Position numbers and translations under genes: made by a program
Notes under the pieces: model-generated
The model's database searches: none
The model's input: the letters and a program-made list of their open reading frames with translations, nothing else
What the model was told of the DNA's origin: nothing
In this document: piece by piece, positions 41,301 to 47,481 of the stretch
Numbering within the stretch: the first letter of the stretch is position 1
Layout: each line of letters opens with the position of its first letter
DNA from: Serilophus lunatus
Lineage: Eukaryota; Chordata; Aves; Passeriformes; Eurylaimidae
Assembly (NCBI GenBank): GCA_013399895.1
Contig: VXBA01006151.1
Location: forward strand, 248,001 to 312,000
Direction: 5' to 3'
Length of the DNA stretch: 64,000 bases

Positions 41301-43119
41301 ACAATTGCCAGGCCCTGGAGTCCACAGCAAGAAAAATTCAAGGGAAGGGGAAATGAATTTGTTCATTCTTCTGTTAATTCCAATGAATAAAAGCCCTGGT
41401 AGTGGATAGGCCTATTATAAATTTTTCTTCACTTCGCATGATTGAGAAATGGACTGAGAAATATCCACCACTAACTTCTGCACTGGTAGATAGTGAAGCA
41501 CTAAAATTTGTTACCCAGAGAAGATTTGAAAATACCAGAGAATTTTCAAGATGTGGCTAAGCAAAGATACAGCTGATTTCATGTGCTGTTTGACAGGCTA
41601 CAAGCAGAAAGTTGGACTAGAGGTCTGCTCCTGCCCCCTGTCTTCCCATGATGTTTCTGTTTTATTTTTATGACCTTCAAGAAATGTGTTCTCCTCCCTG
41701 TTATCCATATCCTCTGAAAGAGAGGCAGAAGTGGACAAATAAATTCCAGACAAAAAGCATAAGACAACATACCAGAGTTAAAATGTAACAGGCAGAATTA
41801 CAAGGTCAAGCAGTTTTGGCTCCTTTCTTTCTGAGCAGAGACAGCAGTAACTTTGGACTTAGCACAAACTGATAGACATTAAGTTATCCTGCAGTATCAG
41901 CCACAGTGTGCTTAGCTATTAATGTTCACAGACAGTGGTGATAGCTTATGACAATGTCATAACATAACATTAAAAAAACCAAACACCTAAAAATTATAAT
42001 GATCTATGGGGAACTTCACAAATTTTTCCTTGGAAAACAAGCTTTACTGCGTTTGTTTTCCAAATTTGCTTTTCTACCATCTATGTGATATAGAGAATTT
42101 TTCCCCAAATTTCTAGCAGTGAAAATCCAAAATTCATTAAAAAATTATCACTCAGGTTTCAGAGTCACTTTAGAACTGTATCAAATAAATCACAGAACTT
42201 GTAAAACATGTGGTTTTCATCTGATATAATGTAGAAAAGATAAATAAAAACAACTTATTGCATATTAGGATTCCAGTGACTATGAAATGCCTGTACATTG
42301 TTTTCTAGCATTAATTCCTTGTTACATAACCTTTTAATGTTATTCTTATTGAAGCTGACCTGAAAACATAGGGAGATGTGGAATTAAATTTCATGTCTAA
42401 AATTTAAACTTGATTCTGGAGATGTGACAAGCATAAGAATCTGCTTACTGAAGTGATGTCATACAGGTACTTTTCTGAAGTCACGGGGGACAGGCACAGT
42501 CCATGAGGCTGAAGAAAGAACCCAAAGCCAGATCATAGAGGCAGGACTACCTGCTTAACTCTGAACCTCACATCACATCATGTTTTTCCTGCATGCCTTC
42601 AGTGTATATAGAGGCAAAAAAATACTGACACAAAAATTCACCTTCCAGCTTCAAGGGGATAAATCCTCCCCCTCGCTCTATACTAGCCACAATAATTTTC
42701 TAAAAGCAGAAGTATTTCCAGTACTTTATTCAGATAGTTATTTATTGGTTACAGTACCTGCAGCATACACTGACCTTAAAAAGAAACATTCCTTCCAGAC
42801 TTTGCCAATAAATCCACAGAAAGTATTAATGGTATTCCACAAACATTAAAAGGAATAATCCTGTGGTCTCATAATGTCACAGAGCTTTCTGCCTTGGAAG
42901 GCAAGAGCACATAAAAAATGCAGGGTAAAAACCCCAGCACCTCTCTCTGAAACACTCCCTCCTTCACAGGATTTAGCTGCTTTCATCTCCATCTGTGCTC
43001 AAATGTCAGAGAACACTAGATAAAATTAAAGGATAATCTTACCAAAACTGTCTCCACAGCTGCTTGCTGGTCCCTGTTAGTTTTGCAACACTGACAAATT
43101 TCCTCACATTAAACAGCAT
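15447..43119 (-). CDS. OTC: OTC, ornithine carbamoyltransferase, mitochondrial (10 coding exons, complete)
   Basis: The enzyme condenses carbamoyl phosphate with L-ornithine to give citrulline in the mitochondrial matrix; it works as a homotrimer. The spliced product joins 43119-43043, 40269-40131, 39546-39465, 31872-31785, 26727-26574, 19781-19659, 18973-18920, 18811-18662, 17659-17522 and 15506-15447, giving 354 codons plus TGA. Residues 1-32 form a basic, acid-free leader ending GPPAQ before MNVDLKGRD, matching the human processing site. Visible family motifs in human numbering are FEKRSTRTR (86-94), H117, R141, HPLQ (168-171), DGNN (196-199), D263 with SMG (267-269), HCLPRKP (302-308) and R330. 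All exon lengths and intron phases (2,0,1,2,0,0,0,0,0) equal the human gene. No frameshift, stop or splice-site loss was seen. The neighbour RPGR is transcribed divergently. In birds the urea cycle is incomplete, so the physiological role is less clear than in mammals. Confidence 0.97.
15507..17521 (-). other. OTC: OTC intron 9
   Basis: A 2.0-kb intron with GT..AG ends. It holds a 9-bp tandem (TAATGGGAG, about three units, 16053-16080), a poly-T run near 16630 and a compound AT/GT microsatellite. No other exon or element was recognised. Confidence 0.9.
17287..17361. repeat. compound (AT)n(GT)n(AT)n microsatellite
   Basis: ACACATATATATATATATG, then GTATGTATGT, GTGCGTGTGTGTGTG and about eleven TA units, about 160 bp from the donor of OTC exon 9. 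Likely polymorphic. Short open frames on both strands here are artefacts of the repeat. Confidence 0.95.
17522..17659 (-). CDS. OTC: OTC exon 9 (HCLPRKP active site)
   Basis: This 138-nt exon runs from TTACAG|ACTGCA to TTTATG|GTAAAA. It encodes residues 290-335: TAKSAASNWTFLHCLPRKPE, then EVDDEIFYSPQSLVF and QEAENRKWTFM. C303 and R330 are present. Human Arg320 is Gln here. Confidence 0.96.
17660..18661 (-). other. OTC: OTC intron 8
   Basis: A 1.0-kb AT-rich intron with canonical ends. Nothing beyond short A/T runs was recognised. Confidence 0.9.
18662..18811 (-). CDS. OTC: OTC exon 8 (SMG loop)
   Basis: This 150-nt exon runs from ATTAG|TATGGT to GTGCAG|GTAAAA. It encodes residues 240-289, including LLTTDPLEAADSANVLVTD, TWISMGQEEEKRERLKAFQG and YQITVQ. 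D263 and the SMG loop (267-269), which closes over ornithine, are conserved. Confidence 0.96.
18920..18973 (-). CDS. OTC: OTC exon 7
   Basis: This 54-nt exon runs from TCACAG|GGCTTTG to AGAGAG|GTAGG. It encodes GFEPNQRITKMTEQYSRE (residues 222-239), aligning without gaps with the human GYEPDASVTKLAEQYAKE segment. It is separated from exon 8 by only 108 nt. Confidence 0.94.
18974..19658 (-). other. OTC: OTC intron 6
   Basis: A 685-nt intron with canonical ends. No repeat or secondary gene was recognised. Confidence 0.9.
19659..19781 (-). CDS. OTC: OTC exon 6 (ornithine-domain start)
   Basis: This 123-nt exon runs from TGGCAG|GAGCAC to CCCGAG|GTAAG. It encodes residues 181-221: EHYGGLNGLTIAWIGDGNNV, then LHSIMTSAAKLGMHLRIATPE. 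N199 of the DGNN motif is present. The longest open frame over this stretch is in a different frame and is a shadow. Confidence 0.96.
19782..26573 (-). other. OTC: OTC intron 5
   Basis: A 6.8-kb intron. It contains a short ATG/GAT microsatellite (22848-22867). Open frames of 130-145 codons at 19.7-20.5 kb lie in a slightly GC-richer stretch and match nothing known. No CR1 copy was recognised. Confidence 0.85.
22848..22867. repeat. (ATG)n short microsatellite
   Basis: About six tandem ATG/GAT units inside OTC intron 5. Confidence 0.85.
26574..26727 (-). CDS. OTC: OTC exon 5 (HPxQ motif)
   Basis: This 154-nt exon runs from TCTAG|GGTGCTG to CTTCAG|GTAAC. It encodes residues 129-180: SSMTNAILARVFKHNDLDL and continuing to ILADYLTLQ. 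R141, the NGLSDLYHPLQ segment with H168 and Q171, and the inter-domain helix are intact. Confidence 0.97.
26728..31784 (-). other. OTC: OTC intron 4
   Basis: A 5.1-kb intron with canonical ends. It holds a 13-bp tandem duplication (GATTAGCATAGTG, 27386-27410) and a CR1 3' fragment (30161-30552). A 135-codon minus-strand open frame at 30799-31206 resembles no known family. Confidence 0.85.
30161..30552 (+). mobile_element. CR1 LINE 3' fragment in OTC intron 4
   Basis: It runs from TTGGAGCGAGTCCAGAGGAG, the ORF2/3' region of CR1, through GGAATGGCTTCAAACTGAAA and GAGGGTGGTGAGGCCCTGGC to AACTAGATGACCTG and a TTCTATGATTCTATAAT tail. It is antisense to OTC. Small deletions and stops show it is dead. 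Confidence 0.92.
31785..31872 (-). CDS. OTC: OTC exon 4
   Basis: This 88-nt exon runs from TGTAG|GATTTGC to ATGAG|GTTGG. It encodes residues 100-129: GFALLGGHPSFLTKQDIHMG, then TNESLTDTM and a split Arg codon. It includes H117. Compared with human, Cys109 is Ser and Thr113 is Lys. The exon is too fragmented by frame to appear as a long open frame, but the splice sites are clean. Confidence 0.95.
33257..33376 (+). repeat. polypurine tract
   Basis: About 120 nt composed almost wholly of A and G (AAAGAAAGAAAGGGGAAGGG, then GGGGATGGGGG and AAAGGGGAAAAAAAGGCAG), with few pyrimidines. On the OTC-coding strand it is polypyrimidine. Low complexity; it may adopt triplex structures. Confidence 0.85.
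36260..37595 (+). mobile_element. long CR1 LINE copy with reverse-transcriptase remnant
   Basis: About 1.3 kb of CR1 covering the C-terminal half of the reverse transcriptase and the 3' UTR. Recognisable parts are CTACCTGGACTTTACAGTG (from the YLDF.KAFDTV region), GTTGATGACACAAAACTGGG (from FADDTKLG), GAGCATCTTTCAAATCAGGA and the end GGTCACTTCCAACCTCAACC followed by ATTCTG units. The catalytic FADD is S-V-D-D at 36759-36782, and frameshifts and stops are frequent, so it is a pseudogene. It is antisense to OTC. Confidence 0.92.
39465..39546 (-). CDS. OTC: OTC exon 3 (carbamoyl-phosphate loop)
   Basis: This 82-nt exon runs from CAG|TATTTGCC to ACAG|GTAG. It encodes residues 73-99 plus the first base of codon 100, with FEKRSTRTRLSAETG. 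The STRTR loop (90-94), with K88, binds the phosphate of carbamoyl phosphate and is intact. Confidence 0.97.
39547..40130 (-). other. OTC: OTC intron 2
   Basis: A 584-nt intron, GTAAAA..TTTCAG. No repeats were recognised. Confidence 0.9.
40131..40269 (-). CDS. OTC: OTC exon 2
   Basis: This 139-nt exon has an AG acceptor at 40271-40270 and a GT donor at 40130-40129. It encodes residues 26-72, including the leader cleavage region GPPAQ/MNVDLKGRDLLTL and the helix ending RIKHKGE. Length and phase match human exon 2. Confidence 0.96.
40270..43042 (-). other. OTC: OTC intron 1
   Basis: A 2.8-kb AT-rich intron, GTAAG..ACAG. No transposon or extra exon was recognised; the 110-codon minus-strand frame at 40681-41013 resembles nothing known. 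Confidence 0.9.
43043..43119 (-). CDS. OTC: OTC coding exon 1 (mitochondrial leader)
   Basis: The 77-nt coding part begins with an ATG in a good context (A at -3) and ends at TTTTG|GTAAG. It encodes MLFNVRKFVSVAK and continues to about residue 25; the split codon TG|G gives Trp26. It carries R6, K7, K13, K19 and R23 and no acidic residue, as expected of a matrix-targeting peptide. It begins MLFN like the human protein but then diverges strongly, which is normal for leaders. No similar start lies elsewhere upstream of exon 2. Confidence 0.9.
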
Positions 43120-43249
43120 CTTCAGTTTGCGTCAAGACTTATCTGAGTCTCACAAATTCATCTATGAGAAAGAAAGGTGCATGAATCAGAGTGAGCTGTG
43201 CTGCTGTGCAAATGAGGAAAAACCAAGAATCGAGGCCTTTGGCAGGGGC

Positions 43250-43262
43250 TGACCCTGAACCT
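43250..43262 (-). promoter_or_regulatory. DR1-like nuclear-receptor site upstream of OTC
   Basis: On the minus strand the sequence reads AGGTTCAGGGTCA, two half-sites spaced by one base (DR1), about 130-143 nt upstream of the OTC start codon. The 3' half GGGTCA is good; the 5' half departs from AGGTCA at two positions. Mammalian OTC promoters are known to use HNF4/COUP sites of this type. The assignment is an inference from position and motif only. Confidence 0.25.
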
Positions 43263-44228
43263 TTTCTTTGTTCAAACCCTGTAGATACAGGTATTTCTCA
43301 CAGGGCTCATTGCACCACTAGTACTTTGTGCTCTTCTTCATGGGCCCATCATATCACACCTGTGTCAATACCATTTTGTATTTGTTAAATATTTGTACAG
43401 GAGCACATGCTAGTAGGAAAATGCACGATAAGACTTGCAGGATGCAGCACGAGCAGGGTGGCTCCCCTAAGGATGGGACTGTGGCCTTGGGAGCCTCCCA
43501 GCTCTGGCACAGTGCAGGTAGGGACCAATGGTCCTGCACTGAGCCAGAATGAGGATTCTGGACCCATAGATGTGGAGCTGGGCAGGGCATAAATGCTTAT
43601 TTGTGCCCTCAGGACCCTGATGAGAATGAAAAAGGGCTACATTAAAAAGTGTACATTTTCCTGGAGGGGCTTTTTTTTGGACCCAGTTTTCAATTGTGCT
43701 ATGGTACTGTTAAACAGCTCTCAGTGGGGCTCAGAAACTGGAATATTGGAGCCTGATTGCCTCCTTATGCTAAACTGCTTGCTGTATTATCTGGAGTCGG
43801 TCAATTGCCAAATACTAAAGTGATTTCATTTAAATTTCTACCTTCAAATATAATTGTCAGACAAGATTTTATGCCACCTGCACTGCAGGTTTTGAAATAT
43901 GACCACTGCATTCTCATTTCCTCGTTACTTTCTCATTTCCACCTCTGTGTAAGGAGAGTGTACTAGTGTAAATCAAGGCTCTGTCAGAGAGAGGGAGATG
44001 TCAAAATCACAATGCAATGAACATATAATTAAAACATACAGAAAATCTTTGGACTTCCCCAGAGAAAGACTGTTGTGAAAAAGTCAGGCGGGATGATAGC
44101 TCCTGGTGGGATTTGTTCAGGACCTCTCATGCTGAAGCAACCCTGAGATGCTTGGAAAATGCAGCAATTGCCATGGGAAATGTCAGGCAGAAATACAATC
44201 CAACAGAAATTAATAGCAAGGGAACAAC

Positions 44229-44295
44229 AGAGAAGAAAGAGAAGAAAGAAAAGAAAGAGAAGAAAGAAAAGAAAGAGAAGAAAGAAAAGAAAGAA
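44229..44295 (+). repeat. 18-bp purine tandem repeat (AGAAAGAGAAGAAAGAAA)n
   Basis: About three and a half units of an 18-bp unit made of two 9-mers that differ by one G/A. It gives a Lys/Lys/Glu run in a 154-codon frame (44113-44577). The run is a consequence of the repeat; there is no sign that the frame is a gene. Confidence 0.9.
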
Positions 44296-44885
44296 TCGAT
44301 ATGGCTGACAAGATGTCCAAGGTCTTCAGGGACACTACCTGGGCTTTGGGGAGGTACCTTTTTAGAGATAAGCTTTCCCTGCCCTGGGGATAGGTTTCTT
44401 GCTTTCAGTGCAAATGAGCTACCATGTGCAGTCCATTCTTCTAGATTTTTCTGGACATGGGTTGGGGAGCTTCGAGGATCTTTGGTGGTCTCATCCTCCC
44501 CTACATTTAGTCACCCGTTCATGCGCACTTCTGTGCTCATGCTGGGTTTTTTGTTGTTCCTTTGTGAACTCAAATGAAGAGAAAAGTCAGACTGGCGTCA
44601 GCATTGCTGTTGGTGCAACACATTGCATTTACATGTGAGATGACAGCAGCATCTCAGCATGGAGCCCCAGAGCCCCAGTTCCTGCTGGCTGCCTCAGGGC
44701 TGCCAGGGCTACCATGTGAAAAACTGACTCGCCCACTTCAACACCCTAAAACGCTTCAGTGTCGGAGCCATGGTTGAAATGGTTTGGCATGTATCTGTCT
44801 TCCAGGCCTTGTTATTGAAAATCGAGTACTAGCTACACGCGGGTTGAGACACAGTGGTGATGCAAGAATAAAGCACACGAGTCTT

Positions 44886-45115
44886 AAGTAGCACCAGGAG
44901 AGGTTTAGGTTGGACATTCTGCAGAATTTCTTTGCAGAAGCGAGGATTAGACATTGGAATGGGCTGCCCAGGGAGGCGATGGAGTCACCGTCCCCGGCTG
45001 TGTTTAAGGCTGGACGCGGCGCTCGGTGCCATGCTGTGGTTGCCATGGTGGTGCTGTGTCACAGGCTGGACTCGATGGTCTCCGAGCCCTTTCCCGACTT
45101 AACCTCAATCCTGAG
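44886..45115 (+). mobile_element. CR1 LINE 3' end abutting the CpG core
   Basis: It reads AGCACCAGGAGAGGTTTAGG, TGGAATGGGCTGCCCAGGGA, GATGGAGTCACCGTCCCCGG and GGCTGGACTCGATGGTCTCC, the 3' UTR of a CR1 subfamily. It ends about 25 bp before the CpG-dense core. The 136-codon frame at 44910-45320 is a read-through of this copy. Confidence 0.9.
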
Positions 45116-45123
45116 CTTTAACA

Positions 45124-45136
45124 ATGACTACACCTG
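45124..45136 (+). CDS. RPGR: very tentative RPGR coding exon 1
   Basis: ATGACTACACCTG followed by GT would give M-T-T-P and a split G|AA Glu, leading into exon 2 as PESGAVFTFGK, close to the PDSGAVF start of human RPGR, and the phase is right. Against it, the downstream donor GTCCTG is weak, the exon is only 13 nt (28 in human), and the ATG sits at the CR1/CpG-island border. Other phase-1 donors in the same open frame (after 45172 or 45322) are no better. Treat this as a guess. Confidence 0.15.
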
Positions 45137-45139
45137 GTC

Positions 45140-45325
45140 CTGCGACTACACCGCCCCTGTCCCAGGCCGCGAGTGCGGCCGGGGCCTCGCGGGGCCCGGC
45201 CCGGGGGGGACTCGCCCGCCTGTGGCGGTGCCTGCCCGCTCCCCCCGCCGGGGCTCCCGCGGCTGGGGCTGGGGGCGGCGCCCGGAGCTCGGGAGGGGGA
45301 ACGTTAGTACGGAGCTTTAATCGTT
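45140..45325 (+). promoter_or_regulatory. CpG-dense core, probable RPGR promoter
   Basis: About 25 CpG dinucleotides occur in roughly 185 bp of very GC-rich DNA, with G-runs at 45201-45209 and 45264-45299, inside an otherwise CpG-poor AT-rich locus. It lies 2.2 kb upstream of RPGR exon 2 and 2 kb upstream of the OTC start, between the divergent genes. No TATA box was seen. A CpG-island promoter suits broadly expressed RPGR better than tissue-restricted OTC. Its left edge begins about 25 bp after the 3' end of a CR1 copy. Confidence 0.65.
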
Positions 45326-45504
45326 AGTTTGTGTCGTGCTTTGGCCCAAAGGTGGTGGTCAAACTATTGCTCGTTGCCGGGACAGCAAACGCCTCGTTTG
45401 TGACCTCTGGGATTTAATTTTATAGGTTGGTGGGGGTTTAGTTTGCAGACGGGTGGCTGCAGGGAATCGCTGGATGGGTCGGGTTGGGAGGGAACGCAGC
45501 TGGC

Positions 45505-45955
45505 TCAGCCTCCCCTGTTCGGGCAGGGTCATCCCAGAGCTCAGGATTGTGTCCGGACAGTTCTGGAATATCGCCAGTGAGGGAGATTCCACACCCTCCC
45601 TGGGCAACCTGTTCCAGTGCTCGGTCACTGCACAGTGAAGAAGTTCTTCCTCATGTTCAGGTGGAACTTCGTGTGCTTCAGTTTCTTTTCCTGTTGCTTA
45701 GCACCACCGAGAAGAGCCTGGATCCGTCCTCTTGGCGCTCCCCCCTCCTTTAGATGTTTATACTCATTGATGAGGTCCCCTCGCAGTCAGCTCTTCTGGA
45801 GGCTGAACAAATCCAGCTGCCTCAGCCTTTCCTCACAAGAGGGATGTTGCTGTCCCCCCAGTCCTTGCCCTCTGCTGGACCCACTCCAGGAGCTCCATGT
45901 CTATTTTCCTGAGGAGCCCAGAACTGGATACATTAGTTGTGTCCAGCTGTGAAAT
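45505..45955 (-). mobile_element. CR1 LINE 3' fragment downstream of the CpG core
   Basis: Minus-strand CR1: GGCAACCTGTTCCAGTGCTC, AAGAAGTTCTTCCTCATGTT, TTGATGAGGTCCCCTCGCAG, TCAGCCTTTCCTCACAAGAG and GAGCCCAGAACTGGATACA follow the inverted CR1 3' region in order. It lies in the presumed RPGR intron 1. Confidence 0.93.
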
Positions 45956-46980
45956 ATTGTGGCTTAGTTGTGAAATGAACAACATACAAATGACTTCATC
46001 TATTTAATTGCCAGCTTTTTGTATGCACTGAATGAGCAATATACGTATGTTTTCATGTTAACCCTTCTGAAGGGAAAAGAAATGAACCAGAGAGGTCTAA
46101 AGCACACCAGGCGTGTTCACATATGCTGTGTGGCTGTCTGGCTGGGAGATAAAAGCTTTAAACAGAATAGTTTGCAGATGCTTTTCAGCATGGCTGTAGT
46201 TGTAGGTGTGTCTAGATAATATGAGGAAAACCTCAAATTTTTTTTTTAAGGGATTTGATTTTTCTGCTCAAAGGTTGTTGAGCAAGTGAGCGAGTGAAAG
46301 TAAGACACATCTAGTGAGGTAATAAATACAATTTATACATGTCTGCTGCATCTGATACATAAAATAATATCATTTGGCAATAGGGGGAAATTTTGCATTA
46401 AAGAATTATTTCTAAATGATATCAAAATGGCAGTTTAAAAGAACTTTTTGTTTTGGACCTGGTGCATAGACTATTGGTGATTGTTTTAATTGAAAATAAA
46501 TACATGAAGATGTCTCAATGTTATTACCAAATTAGATGAATTTTCCAGAAGCAGCCTACTGTTACTGTGTATGTTTGTGATATCATAGCTTACATGTTAA
46601 CAAGAAATTTCCAAGGTTTGTTCTTTTCTTTGCTTTCTTTTCTAAAAAGATAACTCTATGCTTATAGCACAGGGTTTGACTTTTTAAAATAGTAGGTCTG
46701 CCTGTGCTTTGCCACATTTTCTGTGTGGCTTTTAGCAAATTATTTAACTTGTAAGTTCATTAATTTTTCTGCAGAATTAGTATTTTCTGTGTCTAGCCAC
46801 ATCTCTAACCAAAAGGTTAATGAATAGTTAACATTCTGTGTTTTGAAACAACACTGTCGAGACTTTTGAAAGTGGGAAGAATTGAGAAAACCAGACAGAT
46901 CACAAGGGCAGAAGCCCTGCCTTGGAATTTGTTTTGGGGTAGTTTTGTTTGGATTTTTTAGATCATGGTCTTATCGTGGG
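45956..46980 (+). other. presumed RPGR intron 1 sequence
   Basis: AT-rich unique sequence between CR1 copies. A weak MIR-like stretch lies at about 46697-46795 (CTTTGCCACATTTTCTGTGT, then GCAAATTATTTAACTTG). No convincing first exon of RPGR was found here. Confidence 0.6.
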
Positions 46981-47235
46981 ATTACAGAATGATTGGGATT
47001 GGAGGGAACCTCTGGAGATCATCCAGTCTGACCCCCCCCCGCTGAAGCAGGTTTACCTAGAGCAGGTTGCACAGGATTGAGTCCAGGCAGATTTTGAGTA
47101 TCTCCAGAGATGGAGACTCCAGAACCTCTGGGCAGCCTGTTCCAGTGCTCTGTCACTCTCACAGTAAAACAGTTCTTCCTCATGTTCAGTTGAAATGACA
47201 GTTGTGCCAAACCCACGTTTTGGAGGCTGAGAGAA
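46981..47235 (-). mobile_element. CR1 LINE 3' fragment, 120 bp upstream of RPGR exon 2
   Basis: Minus-strand CR1: GGGAACCTCTGGAGATCATC, a C9 run at 47032-47040, GAGCAGGTTGCACAGGATTG, AGTATCTCCAGAGATGGAGA, GCAGCCTGTTCCAGTGCTCT and TCTTCCTCATGTTCAGTTG. It stops 120 bp before the exon. Confidence 0.93.
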
Positions 47236-47355
47236 GAAAGAAGAGAAAGATGAGAAAACAAAATGTGCAATTGAATTGATAGAACATGGCTATTTCAAAA
47301 TATGTGAGGCAAAATTTGGTTTCAATAATATTGACATTGTCTTCTTGTGTTTTAG

Positions 47356-47481
47356 AATCAGGTGCTGTTTTCACATTTGGAAAAAGCAAATTTGCAGAAG
47401 ATATACCTAGCAAGTTCTGGTTCAAAAATGACAAGCCTGTACTTATATCATGTGGGGATGAGCACACTGCTATTATTACAG
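47356..47481 (+). CDS. RPGR: RPGR exon 2
   Basis: This 126-nt exon runs from TTTTAG|AATCAGG to ATTACAG|GTCAG. It encodes (E)SGAVFTFGKSKFAEDIPS, then KFWFKNDKPVLISCGDEHTA and IIT, the first RCC1 blade. It is squeezed between two CR1 copies, 120 bp upstream and 21 bp downstream. The frame is also open upstream to an ATG at 47286, so an intron-retained alternative start is formally possible. Confidence 0.95.

Larger units (their letters stand above)
43120..45139. other. divergent OTC-RPGR intergenic interval
   Basis: About 2 kb separates the OTC start codon from the CpG-dense core. It holds the DR1-like site, an 18-bp purine tandem repeat and a CR1 3' end. No gene was recognised; overlapping frames at 43.2-43.6 kb on both strands look spurious. 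Confidence 0.8.

Noticed and set aside
44910..45320. 136-codon plus-strand frame as a gene or RPGR exon 1
   Set aside because: Its first two thirds are CR1 3' sequence and its tail is CpG-core sequence; a read-through artefact.
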